Assembly (NCBI GenBank): GCA_018457135.1
Contig: JAGGDU010000148.1
Coordinates: forward strand, 1 to 64,000
Length of the DNA: 64,000 bases
Source of the DNA: Trichodesmium erythraeum GBRTRLIN201
Lineage (GTDB): Bacteria; Cyanobacteriota; Cyanobacteriia; Cyanobacteriales; Microcoleaceae
Direction: 5' to 3'
A program made the translations under genes and the position numbers. The notes beneath the pieces are model-generated. The model was given only the letters and a program-made list of their open reading frames with translations. It had not been told where the DNA came from and ran no database searches. Positions within the stretch are counted from its first letter, which is position 1. The number at the start of each line of letters is the position of its first letter. This document shows positions 55,899 to 64,000 of the stretch, piece by piece.

Positions 55899-57159
55899 AT
55901 GGGCAGAATGATTGATACTTCAACCCCAAATGATGCTAAATCAAAGTTAAAGAAAGAAAGTTTTCTATTTTGGGCATTTTTGAAAATTGTTTGAAAATTG
56001 GGAGTACATCTTTTGGGGGCTTTCTGGCACTGGTTTCAGTGTGTGAAAGTATAATTGTTCGACAATATAAGCTACTATCTCATGAAGAAATACTTGATGG
56101 TATCTCTCTGGCAACAATTCTTCCCGGACCGGTTGCGGTAAATGTTGTCGCTTACATAAGTTAAAAATTTGAGGAATTAGAGGAGCATTTGCCAGCACTA
56201 CTGGAGTATTGCTACCCACCTATATTCTCGTTGTCAGCTTTACGGCTTTTTACTTTCAAGTAGGTGAAATTTCTGCCATTAGTAAAGCTTTTGCTGGATT
56301 TATTCCAGCTATGGTTGCCATTATATTAGTAGCTATATGGGGACTGAGTAAAAAAACAATTAGAACACTTAAAAATTGGCAGTCTATTTCAATTGCCGTT
56401 GCCGCCTTCATCATTCTCAAGTTTGTATAAGGATTTTACACAACTTTGCTTATTGTACTAGGGTCTGGAATTTTTGGTTACCTTTTATATTATGATACTA
56501 CTGCTAGTGAACTATCTACTAGTAATATCTCTAATTCTACCACTTCTCCATTAATCTCAAAGACAAAATTAGTTCTTTCTTTCTTTGTTCTCTCAGCGTT
56601 CTTGGTTTTGTATTTAGTTCCACTTCCTTTTTTGGAAAATACTAGTCTAGCTAAACTTTTTATGGTTTTTTCAGGGATGAGCCTAACTTTGTTTGGTGGT
56701 GGTTATGTTTTCATTCCTATGATTCAATAGACTGTTATCAATACTTATGGATGGGTAACCCAAACATAATTTGCCAGTGCGATCGCTTTAAGTCAAATAA
56801 CACCTGGTCCCATGCTCATTAGTGCGGCTTTCATTGGTTATGCTGTCAAGGGAATACTAGGTTCTTTGGTTACAACTATTGGTATGTTTTTACCCCCCGC
56901 AATGTTGATGATGACTTGTTCTGACTTACTATAACAGATTAAGAATTTATCTACAATTCAGGCCGCATTAAAAGGCGTTCGTTCTGCTGTAATTGGTATA
57001 ATTTTTACTACAGCATTTATTTTATTACAAGGTGTTGAAATTCATTTGGTCTCAGCTTTAATTTTAATCGGTGGGTTGTTTGCTCTCTTACGCTTCAAAG
57101 TTGATGTTATTCTGATAATTCCCATCGCAGGAATTTTGGGAATACTACTTTATCCATAA
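55899..57159 (+). pseudogene. chrA: Decayed duplicate of chrA (chromate transporter)
   Basis: It is colinear and roughly 93-95% identical with the intact chrA beginning at 63083, but carries an 11-bp insertion (near 55984), a GGT-to-AGT change followed by in-frame TAA (56161), a frame loss near 56430, stops replacing CAA/CAG codons near 56730 and 56767, and TAA near 56935. The end reads IILFYP-like GILGILLYP with a stop at 57159. Both halves of the CHR family (for example LPGPVAVNVVAY and ITPGPMLIS) can still be read. It shows what the window-truncated copy should look like at its 3' end. Confidence 0.9.
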
Positions 57160-57209
57160 ATATACCTAAAAATGTTGACATTAAACGAACATGGGGGGGA
57201 TAAATGTAA

Positions 57210-57290
57210 GTGCGACTCGCTGGAGTTGCAGTTGAGTGAAATATCCGCGCTTTCAGGCTAGAAAGTGGGTCAATGTGCGATTTTTTTTCC
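57210..57290 (+). other. GUGCGACUCG start and hairpin/T-run, unresolved
   Basis: GTGCGACTCG at 57210-57219 resembles the conserved 5' end of bacterial group II introns. About 40 bp later CTTTC-AGGCTA-GAAAG forms a small hairpin, and a run of eight T lies at 57283-57290. No intron domain V or reverse transcriptase was seen. It could equally be a terminator after the chrA pseudogene. Confidence 0.25.
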
Positions 57291-57358
57291 TTCTTTTCAT
57301 CCTAATTTGACGAATTCAAGATACCATGAAGAATGGTACAATTAATTTTAAAATAATC

Positions 57359-59359
57359 ATGAAAAAATTTTGTTTGCAAGCTCCCTTTCAACCTACTGGT
57401 GACCAACCTCAAGCGATCGCTCAGTTAACTACCAATATTCAAGCTGGGCATAATTTTCAAACCTTACTTGGAGCTACTGGTACAGGTAAGACATTTTCTA
57501 TAGCTTCTGTCATAGAAAATGTTGGTAGACCGACGTTAGTTTTGGCTCATAACAAAACATTGGCTGCTCAATTATGTAATGAATTAAGGGATTTTTTTCC
57601 TGATAATTCTGTGGAATATTTTATTAGTTATTATGACTATTATCAACCGGAGGCTTATATTCCGGTAACGGATACATATATAGAAAAAACAGCTTCTATT
57701 AATGATGAAATTGATATGTTGCGTCACTCAGCAACTAGGTCACTTTTTGAACGTCGAGATGTAATTGTGGTAGCTTCTATTAGTTGTATTTACGGTTTAG
57801 GAATTCCGTCAGAATATTTAAAAGCAGCTATTTCTTTACAAGTGGGAGAAGAAATTAATCAACGACAAATTTTGAGAGATTTAGCAACAGTTCAATATAC
57901 TAGAAATGATTTGAATTTAGGTCGAGGAAAATTTAGAGTTAAGGGTGATGTTTTGGAAATCGGACCTGCTTATGAGGATAGAATTATTCGGGTAGAATTT
58001 TTTGGAGATGAAATAGATGCTATTCGTTATATTGACCCTGTAACTGGAAATATTCTCCAAAGTTTAGAGTCTTTAAATGTATATCCGGCGCGTCACTTTG
58101 TTACTCCTGAAGAAAGATTAGAAATTGCTTGTAATGATATTGAAGTAGAATTAGATGAGAGATTAAAAGAATTAGAAAAAGCCGGAAAGTTGTTAGAAGC
58201 TCAACGTTTAGAACAGCGTTCCAGATACGATATAGAAATGTTACGGGAGGTGGGATATTGCAATGGAGTGGAAAATTATTCTCGGCATTTAGTGGGTAGA
58301 AAAGCAGGGGAACCGCCGGAATGTTTGATTGATTATTTTCCGAAAGATTGGTTATTAGTTATTGATGAATCTCATGTGACTGTTCCCCAAATTCGAGGAA
58401 TGTATAATGGAGACCAAGCTAGGAAAAAAGTTTTAGTTGAACATGGGTTTCGTTTGCCTAGTGCTACGGATAATAGACCTTTAAAATCTGAGGAATTTTG
58501 GGAAAAGGTTAATCAATGTATTTTGGTTTCTGCTACTCCTGGAAATTGGGAAATAGAAAAATCTGAGGATAGAATTGTTGAGCAAATTATTCGTCCGACT
58601 GGTGTTGTTGATCCGAAAATTTTTGTGCGTCCGACTGAAGGTCAAATTGATGATTTATTGGGTGAAATTAGGGAACGGGTTAAGCTGGAAGAGAGGGTTT
58701 TAATTACGACTTTAACTAAGCGGATGGCTGAAGATTTGACTGAATATTTAGAGGATCAAAGTGTTAAGGTTCGTTATTTGCATTCGGAGATTAATTCTAT
58801 TAAGAGAATTGAGATTTTACAGGGGTTGAGAGAGGGAGAGTTTGATGTGTTAATTGGGGTGAATTTATTACGGGAAGGTTTGGATTTGCCGGAGGTTTCT
58901 TTGGTGGCTATTTTAGATGCGGATAAGGAGGGATTTTTACGGGCGGAACGTTCTTTAATTCAGACTATTGGTAGGGCGGCGCGTCATATCCGAGGTCAGG
59001 CTATTTTATATGCTGATAATTTGACGGATAGTATGATTAAGGCTATTGATGAAACTGAAAGAAGGCGAGGTATTCAGTTGGCATATAATAAGATGAATAA
59101 TATTACGCCACGGCCTGTTGTGAAAAAACAAAGTAATGCTATTTTGGCGTTTTTGGATGTGTCGCGCCGTTTAAATTCTCAACAGTTGGAAGAGGTTTAT
59201 GAACAGGTGGATAATTTGTCTTTGGATGATGTTCCGGAGTGGATTAAAAAGTTAGAAAGTCAGATGAAGGAAGCGGCGAAAAATTTGGAGTTTGAAGAGG
59301 CGGCTAAGTTACGCGATCGCATTAAACATTTGCGGGATAAGTTAGTCGGTAATTCTTGA
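57359..59359 (+). CDS. uvrB: UvrABC system protein B
   Basis: A 666-residue excision-repair helicase-like subunit from ATG 57359 ([20 protein letters not shown]), the usual family start. An ATG at 57326 would add 11 unlikely residues. Motifs: Walker [13 protein letters not shown], the beta-hairpin [20 protein letters not shown] that threads DNA, the [17 protein letters not shown] box, helicase motifs V/VI ([32 protein letters not shown]) and a C-terminal UVR domain ([20 protein letters not shown]) that binds UvrC. It verifies damage and recruits UvrC. It is intact and of full length. Confidence 0.97.
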   Translation: MKKFCLQAPFQPTGDQPQAIAQLTTNIQAGHNFQTLLGATGTGKTFSIASVIENVGRPTLVLAHNKTLAAQLCNELRDFFPDNSVEYFISYYDYYQPEAYIPVTDTYIEKTASINDEIDMLRHSATRSLFERRDVIVVASISCIYGLGIPSEYLKAAISLQVGEEINQRQILRDLATVQYTRNDLNLGRGKFRVKGDVLEIGPAYEDRIIRVEFFGDEIDAIRYIDPVTGNILQSLESLNVYPARHFVTPEERLEIACNDIEVELDERLKELEKAGKLLEAQRLEQRSRYDIEMLREVGYCNGVENYSRHLVGRKAGEPPECLIDYFPKDWLLVIDESHVTVPQIRGMYNGDQARKKVLVEHGFRLPSATDNRPLKSEEFWEKVNQCILVSATPGNWEIEKSEDRIVEQIIRPTGVVDPKIFVRPTEGQIDDLLGEIRERVKLEERVLITTLTKRMAEDLTEYLEDQSVKVRYLHSEINSIKRIEILQGLREGEFDVLIGVNLLREGLDLPEVSLVAILDADKEGFLRAERSLIQTIGRAARHIRGQAILYADNLTDSMIKAIDETERRRGIQLAYNKMNNITPRPVVKKQSNAILAFLDVSRRLNSQQLEEVYEQVDNLSLDDVPEWIKKLESQMKEAAKNLEFEEAAKLRDRIKHLRDKLVGNS

Positions 59360-59487
59360 AATTTATCAAAAAAAAAGTTTGCTTGCTCAAAATAATTGGG
59401 TCTAAAGCCTCATTTTTGAAGGCTAAATATTATTAGGTTAGGGTTTGCTAAAAAAGTCTTTTTCAGAAGTAGGAGACTCATCCTTAA

Positions 59488-59546
59488 CATCTCCCAGTAG
59501 GAGAAGTAAGGAGGTTTCGCTACGGGAGATGAAACCCATTTTTTTT
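59488..59546 (+). terminator. Hairpin and T-run downstream of uvrB
   Basis: CATCTCCC (59488-59495) pairs with GGGAGATG (59524-59531) around a 28-nt loop, followed by a run of eight T at 59539-59546. It lies 130 bp after the uvrB stop. The loop is long, so it is a moderate terminator candidate. Confidence 0.45.
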
Positions 59547-59620
59547 ATGCAATTTCCCTACAGAAAAACAGGAAATTAATAGAGGAGGTAGTGGGATATA
59601 TTTTTCCCTTTATTTTTCTG

Positions 59621-59661
59621 CCTAGGAAGAGCTCAAAAAGTTAGTATTTTGGGCTCTTAGG
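59621..59661. repeat. Inverted repeat with bulge
   Basis: CCTA-GGA-AGAGCTC pairs with GGGCTCTTAGG across a 15-nt loop, giving about eleven paired bases with a GGA bulge. It lies between the convergent uvrB and membrane protein genes. Confidence 0.5.
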
Positions 59662-59781
59662 ACCGAAAAATAGACGTTTTTTTAAGTCTAAAAATACTAA
59701 AGCCTTTATAGATCAATATTTTTGCATTGACAGGGCTTTTCAAATTGATGAACTACATCATACAGTAGGTTCTAATGGTTG

Positions 59782-60651
59782 TTAATTTTGCTTAGGTTGA
59801 GGTGGTGTTTCAGGGCTGAGAATAAGGATATATTTTCCATCTTCGCTCTGTTGAATGACTAAAACTGGAGGGCGAGCATTTGGTTGTGAGTTTTTTGGTA
59901 TTGAGGGAAATATATAATATTGACTGTTTCCATCAAATAATAGTCGCCACACTACTTTGGGAATGTTGTCGTCGCTTTTGTTGTTATAGTCTCTTTGTAT
60001 TAGCTGTTCATATAGTTCAATGTCTCCGATCGCTCGAAAATTACTTCTGTTAGGATCGTCTGTGAGATCGAAAATATTTCTGCCTAATGGTAGTGTATCT
60101 TTTGGAGCTATTAAGGTAACTACTGGTAATAATGATGTTTCGTTGCGGGCGTCTCGAATAGCATCAACTTTTCCCTGACTTTGACCGAGGAAAAATAAGG
60201 CTGTTAATAACCAGGTTACTATGACAATTTCACTTATTAAAGCTTTGCCTTTTTTTTGGCGATTATTTTTAGGAAAATATAGGGGTAGTTGCAGAAAGGG
60301 AGAGATTTTATCGTATTTACTTTTGAGGCTTAATTTTAATAGTTTTAAACGGATTTTATCTAGAATTTTGCTTAATTCTTCTTTGGCAAATCTAATGCTT
60401 TGGAAACTTATTTGAACAATTATAAAAGTCGCGATCGCTATTTTTATACTGCGCAGAATAGTGGAAAAGTCTCCTATGGATATGTTGCCTAAAAATACTT
60501 GTATTGGTGCTATTAAAAATGATTCAAAAGGTAAATCTAGGGTGGTGACTTCTAGTTGAAAATAACCAAAGTAAGTCCAACGATAAATCCAACCTGTAAA
60601 ATATAAACCTATTCCTAAAAAGCTTAATAAACTGGCAATTTTTCCTAACAT
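59782..60651 (-). CDS. Conserved membrane protein of unknown function
   Basis: A 289-residue protein. It begins with a membrane segment (MLGKIASLLSFLGIGLYFTG), has a second near residues 40-60 and others near 75-95 and 140-160, and a ~115-residue soluble C-terminal part (LLPVVTLIAPKDTLPLGRNI, LYEQLIQRDYNNKSDDNIPK) ending in a Pro/Gln-rich tail. I do not recognise the family. The C-terminal part, with QYYIFPSIPKNSQPNARPPV, could face the periplasm or cytosol. It converges with uvrB. No enzymatic motif is seen. Confidence 0.6.
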   Translation of the reverse strand: MLGKIASLLSFLGIGLYFTGWIYRWTYFGYFQLEVTTLDLPFESFLIAPIQVFLGNISIGDFSTILRSIKIAIATFIIVQISFQSIRFAKEELSKILDKIRLKLLKLSLKSKYDKISPFLQLPLYFPKNNRQKKGKALISEIVIVTWLLTALFFLGQSQGKVDAIRDARNETSLLPVVTLIAPKDTLPLGRNIFDLTDDPNRSNFRAIGDIELYEQLIQRDYNNKSDDNIPKVVWRLLFDGNSQYYIFPSIPKNSQPNARPPVLVIQQSEDGKYILILSPETPPQPKQN

Positions 60652-60710
60652 AATTGTAAATATAAATTCTGTTTTGACTTAGGTATATACTATAGGAATT
60701 TGACTATTTA

Positions 60711-60782
60711 GATGAATAAAAATTAAGTGGAAATTATCTATCAAATCAATATAATGATTGAATAGATTAGTAAGAGATAATT
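60711..60782. repeat. ~70-bp direct repeat, copy A
   Basis: The sequence starting GATGAATAAAAATTAAGTGG recurs at 61240-61309 with about 88% identity. The two copies flank the broken antitoxin-like gene. Copy B forms the upstream region of the gene at 61336. Confidence 0.8.
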
Positions 60783-60791
60783 GTTCATTTT

Positions 60792-61026
60792 TCATAGTCT
60801 ATCTTCTTGAGTTAATAAATCACCATATTTATTGATTCCTTCTTCGGCAAGTTGACGATCTTCTTCGGCAAATTCTTGATAAAGTTGGGCTAATTTTTCT
60901 GTTTCTAGGTTTAGTTTAATTAACTTTTCTCTAAATTTTTAGAAGGGCGATAAATTTAACAACTTGGTTAAGTTGCTCTTCATTTAATTGGTTGAATTGT
61001 TGATTTATTTTTTCTTTGGTGTTCAT
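60792..61026 (-). pseudogene. Frameshifted antitoxin-like small gene
   Basis: The minus strand reads MNTKEKINQQFNQLNEEQLN, QVVKFIALLKI-stop; a one-base shift in an A/T run near 60935 continues as FREKLIKLNLETEKLAQLYQ, EFAEEDRQLAEEGINKYGDL, LTQEDRL-stop. The N-terminal helix pair (LNEEQLNQVVKFI) and AEEDRxLAEEGI tail are typical of small type II antitoxins of cyanobacteria. No intact toxin follows. Family assignment is by appearance only. Confidence 0.55.
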
Positions 61027-61239
61027 AGTTTTAGTTAGATTATGGTAAGTATTTCGTTATTTATATGCTTTCAACTTTCATATTTTTGGCATTTTATTTC
61101 AAGATAAACTATTTAAAAACTGACTCCGTGTAATAATCAAAATATCTTGAAAAGGATGCAATTATAATAAGCATTTTCACCCTTTTAAAGCATTCAAATA
61201 TCTATTATAGCAATTTGAGCATTTGGTTGTGAAAGATTT

Positions 61240-61309
61240 ATGAATAAAAATTAAGTGGAAATAATCTATAAAATCAATGTAATTATTGATTAGATTAGTA
61301 ATAGATAAT
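61240..61309. repeat. ~70-bp direct repeat, copy B
   Basis: Second copy of the repeat at 60711-60782, shifted by 529 bp. It lies just before the gene at 61336, so it may carry that gene's promoter. Confidence 0.8.
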
Positions 61310-61335
61310 CTTTTTATTAAAGCAGGAAAATAAAA

Positions 61336-61710
61336 ATGACTAGAATTACAATTATTTTTTTGGTGGCCTGCCTAACTTTGATGGCCCGAGAGACAAGAGA
61401 AGCGATCGCTAATCCTAAATCTATTGTCCAAGCTGAAGCTAAACCAACTGTGAAACCTATTCCTGTTTCTTTGCCTCGTAATGGGACTGTGTTACTTAAC
61501 AGTGGTGATAGTCGATCGGGTAGTGTAATAGATGTAAATTCTGAATATATTACCGTTAAAAAAGGTAGAAGTCGTCGTCGAGAAGCGATCGCTAATGTTA
61601 AAGAGATTAGGTTTTATGGAGACCTTTGGTGGCCGGCTTCTGATGGGATAATAGTTATTCGTGGGGATGATGTAGACAAAATAGGGAAGATTCGACGTTT
61701 TGAAGAATGA
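61336..61710 (+). CDS. Small secreted protein of unknown function
   Basis: A 124-residue protein with an N-terminal hydrophobic stretch (ITIIFLVACLTLMARETREA) that could be a signal peptide. A Cys in VACLTLMA might mark a lipobox-like site, but its spacing is atypical. The mature part has a strand-rich centre (NGTVLLNSGDSRSGSVIDVN) and basic patch KKGRSRRREAI, resembling a small SH3-like or Sm-like barrel. I do not recognise the family. Two identical 16-bp DNA blocks, each with a HIP1 octamer, encode REAIAN twice. It lies 33 bp upstream of the sulfotransferase gene on the same strand, likely co-transcribed. Confidence 0.6.
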   Translation: MTRITIIFLVACLTLMARETREAIANPKSIVQAEAKPTVKPIPVSLPRNGTVLLNSGDSRSGSVIDVNSEYITVKKGRSRRREAIANVKEIRFYGDLWWPASDGIIVIRGDDVDKIGKIRRFEE

Positions 61711-61743
61711 TAGGATTATATCTAGACTTATTGGTTTAAAAAT

Positions 61744-62778
61744 ATGACATCAAAACTGCCTATAATAATGATTGGTACACAAAGATCAGGCTCGAATTTA
61801 TTGAGACTTATCTTAAATGAAATAAGTATCATTGCGGCACCTCATCCTCCTCATATAATACAAAGGTTAATGCCCCTACTCTTTACCTATGGTGATTTAT
61901 CAGTTAGTAAAAACTTTAAACAGCTTGTTAATGATACTTGTCAATTAATCAAATTAAACCCTGTTCCCTGGGAAAGGATCAAGTTTGACCGAAATAATAT
62001 TTTGTCTCGTTGTATGGAAAATACATTAGTTGCCGTTTTCTCAAGTGTTTATGATATTTATGCTGAAGCTTGGGATGCCAAAATTTGGTGTTGCAAAAGC
62101 CTAGCTAATGTTCACTATTTTCCTCAAATCAATGCTTATCTTCCTAATGCCAAATACTTATATCTTTACAGAGATGGCCGAGACGTAGCAGTTTCTTTCA
62201 AGGAAGCAGTAGTCGGACAAAAGCATTTTTTTCATATTGCTCAACAGTGGAGAAAAGACCAACATGCAGCTTTAAAGATCAAAAAGCAACTTAGAGGTGA
62301 ACAATTTTTTAGTTTGAGTTATGAAGATCTGATTAATTCGCCTGAACTAAGTCTATATAATTTATGTGGGTTTCTAGAGCTAGAATTTAGCCCGACAATG
62401 TTGGATTTCTATAATTCAAGGGAAGCTAGTAATACATCATCATCTAGTACTCTATGGTCTAATGTATCTAAACCTATTATCAAGAAAAATTCTAATAAAT
62501 TTCTGAGTAAAGCAACAAAAGAAGAAGTCAAAATTTTTGAAAGTGTTGCAGGGGATGTTCTAGACTCTCTTGGATATGAGCGAAATCAAACAAATATGGG
62601 AGAATTTAGAACCTTTAGTCAGGAAGAAATTGCCCAGTTTGATCTACAAAATGAAAAAGCTAAAGCTCAAGTCAGAGATATGATAGATGTCAAAGATAAA
62701 AAACGACGAGAACAACAATTATCTTTACTAGAGGCCATTAAATCTCGCTGCTCGCTGATCGATAGTAAAACCTATTAG
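61744..62778 (+). CDS. Sulfotransferase family protein
   Basis: A 344-residue cytosolic enzyme. The 5'-phosphosulfate loop is near the N-terminus (MIGTQRSGSNLLRLIL), and the 3'-phosphate motif is YLYRDGRDVAVSFKEA, together forming the PAPS-binding site. LSYEDLINSPELSLYNLCGF fits the C-terminal half of the fold. It would transfer a sulfuryl group from PAPS to a small molecule, sugar or lipid; the acceptor is unknown. The last ~60 residues (EEIAQFDLQNEKAKAQVRDM) form a charged helix not usual in the family. The 3' third is duplicated and decayed at 55568-55885. chrA follows on the same strand. Confidence 0.85.
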   Translation: MTSKLPIIMIGTQRSGSNLLRLILNEISIIAAPHPPHIIQRLMPLLFTYGDLSVSKNFKQLVNDTCQLIKLNPVPWERIKFDRNNILSRCMENTLVAVFSSVYDIYAEAWDAKIWCCKSLANVHYFPQINAYLPNAKYLYLYRDGRDVAVSFKEAVVGQKHFFHIAQQWRKDQHAALKIKKQLRGEQFFSLSYEDLINSPELSLYNLCGFLELEFSPTMLDFYNSREASNTSSSSTLWSNVSKPIIKKNSNKFLSKATKEEVKIFESVAGDVLDSLGYERNQTNMGEFRTFSQEEIAQFDLQNEKAKAQVRDMIDVKDKKRREQQLSLLEAIKSRCSLIDSKTY

Positions 62779-63069
62779 CTGGACTTTGAGATTTTTTACA
62801 CCGAAAATGGCTCCAAACCCAGTCTTAGCAAGGGAAATACCTGAAAGAACTAAAAATAGCTAAAAACGTAGGTATATCAAGAAAACGGTTGATTCAAGGT
62901 AAAAACATGATTGTATAGTAGTACAAAAAGACGTTAGGACACTTTTAACTTCTTTCATGTATTAAAAAATATTGTTAAGGAATCTAAAAATGTCCTAACC
63001 TTAGCACGTAGCGCTATATAAGGTTTTAAGATTATTTTCAATCTATTTTTTTCAAAAGTCCAGTTAGAA

Positions 63070-63085
63070 GGAGGTTTGTAAAATG
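63070..63085 (+). promoter_or_regulatory. Strong Shine-Dalgarno site of chrA
   Basis: AAGGAGG lies about 7 bases before the ATG at 63083, one of the best ribosome binding sites in the window. It fixes the chrA start. Confidence 0.7.
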
Positions 63086-64000
63086 GGCGACATGACTGAT
63101 ACTTCAATCCCAAATGATGCTAAATCAAAGTTAAAGAAAGAAAGTTTCCTATTTTGGGCATTTTTGAAAATTGGGAGTACGGCTTTTGGGGGCTTTATGG
63201 CACTAGTTTCAGTGTGTGAAAGTATGATTGTTCAACAACATAAGCTACTATCTCATGAAGAAATGCTTGATGGTATTTCTCTAGCAACAGTTCTTCCCGG
63301 ACCGGTTGCTGTAAATGTTGTTGCTTACATAGGTTATAAAATTCGAGGGATTAGAGGAGCGTTTGCTAGCACTACTGGAGTATTGCTACCAACTTATCTT
63401 CTCGTTGTCAGCTTTACGGCTTTTTACTTTCGAGTAGGTGAAATTTCTGCCATTAGTAAAGCTTTTGCTGGATTTATCCCAGCTATGGTTGCCATTATAT
63501 TAGTAGCTATATGGCGACTGAGCAAAAAAACAATTAGAACACTTAAAAATTGGAAGTCTATTTCAATTGCTGTTGCTGCCTTTATTATTCTCAAGTTTGT
63601 AGGTGGATTTTACACAACTTTACTTATTGTACTAGGGTCTGGAATTTTTGGTTACCTTTTATATTATGATGCTACTGCTAGTGAACTATCTACTAGTAAT
63701 ATCTCTAGTCCTATCACTTCTCCATTAATCTCAAAGACAAAATTGCTTCTTTCTTCCTTTGTTCTCTCAGCATTCTTGGTTTTGTATTTAGTTCCACTTC
63801 CTTTTTTGGAAAATACTAGTCTAGCTAAACTTTTTATCGTTTTTTCAGGGATGAGCCTAACTTTGTTTGGCAGTGGTTATGTTTTCATTCCTATGATTCA
63901 AGAGATTGTTGTCAATAATTATGGATGGGTTACCCAAACAGAATTTGCGAGTGCGATCGCTTTAAGTCAAATAACACCTGGTCCAATCCTCATTAGTGCA
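63083..64000 (+). CDS. chrA: Chromate transporter family protein (partial, runs off the window)
   Basis: The frame from ATG 63083 (MGDMTDTSIPNDAKSKLKKE) stays open to the window end, giving at least 306 residues of an expected ~395-420. The CHR domain is present: FLKIGSTAFGGFMALVSVCE, LLSHEEMLDGISLATVLPGP and VAVNVVAYIGYKIRGIRGAF in the first half, and the start of the second half (MSLTLFGSGYVFIPMIQEIV, WVTQTEFASAIALSQITPGP). The two halves are homologous and inverted. CHR proteins export chromate, or take part in sulfate-linked transport. Proximity to a sulfotransferase suggests a sulfur-related role, which is inference. A decayed copy lies at 55899-57159. Confidence 0.9.
   Translation, partial: MGDMTDTSIPNDAKSKLKKESFLFWAFLKIGSTAFGGFMALVSVCESMIVQQHKLLSHEEMLDGISLATVLPGPVAVNVVAYIGYKIRGIRGAFASTTGVLLPTYLLVVSFTAFYFRVGEISAISKAFAGFIPAMVAIILVAIWRLSKKTIRTLKNWKSISIAVAAFIILKFVGGFYTTLLIVLGSGIFGYLLYYDATASELSTSNISSPITSPLISKTKLLLSSFVLSAFLVLYLVPLPFLENTSLAKLFIVFSGMSLTLFGSGYVFIPMIQEIVVNNYGWVTQTEFASAIALSQITPGPILISA

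Overview
The window comes from an AT-rich filamentous cyanobacterium. Evidence: PSII genes psbV and psbV2, many copies of the HIP1 octamer GCGATCGC, several small cyanobacteria-only families (DUF3181, DUF2839, DUF1815), a cyanobacterial exosortase, xisH/xisI relics and TPR-glycosyltransferases. Long intergenic stretches, short tandem duplications and many gene relics give a low coding density, as in Trichodesmium or Okeania. That placement is inference; no rRNA is present.

Layout. 1-10 kb: small conserved genes, moaC, tRNA-Arg, an MFS transporter, a flippase-like membrane protein, a serine-hydrolase-fold protein without its catalytic residues, tRNA-Ser and an RTX protein. 10-24 kb: decayed xisH/xisI, two large TPR-glycosyltransferases, a DNA cytosine methyltransferase relic, a pentapeptide-repeat protein, and two tandem cyclophilin-RTX fusions. 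24-38 kb: peroxiredoxin, AI-2E family permease, tyrA divergent from a pentapeptide-repeat protein, a helicase-like protein with degraded motifs, small conserved genes, an alpha/beta hydrolase, recA and a tnpB relic. 38-50 kb: an exopolysaccharide/exosortase region (DegT aminotransferase, cyanoexosortase A and partner, Wza-like exporter, Wzc-like co-polymerase). Between exporter and co-polymerase lies a two-gene cassette: a small accessory protein and a membrane caspase carrying an FGE/C-type-lectin domain. 50-64 kb: psbV2, psbV, accD, pilD, a decayed duplicate of a sulfotransferase tail plus chrA, uvrB, then the intact sulfotransferase and a chrA that runs off the window end.

The most striking locus is the caspase-FGE gene at 44.8-47.2 kb. 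Its last ~45 codons are GC-richer than the rest and almost all of NNY type, in the C-type-lectin ligand-binding position. This is the signature of a diversity-generating retroelement variable region. No reverse transcriptase or template repeat was seen here, so the template would be remote. The same gene has a nearly exact 216-bp in-frame duplication that doubles its transmembrane segment and may change which side of the membrane the variable domain faces.

A second theme is decay and duplication: frameshifted xisH/xisI, relics of tnpB, an IS607 recombinase, a C5 methyltransferase, a GT-C-like protein and an antitoxin, and direct duplications of 57, 64, 68, 112, 207 and 216 bp. One 112-bp duplication contains a perfect 36-bp palindrome.
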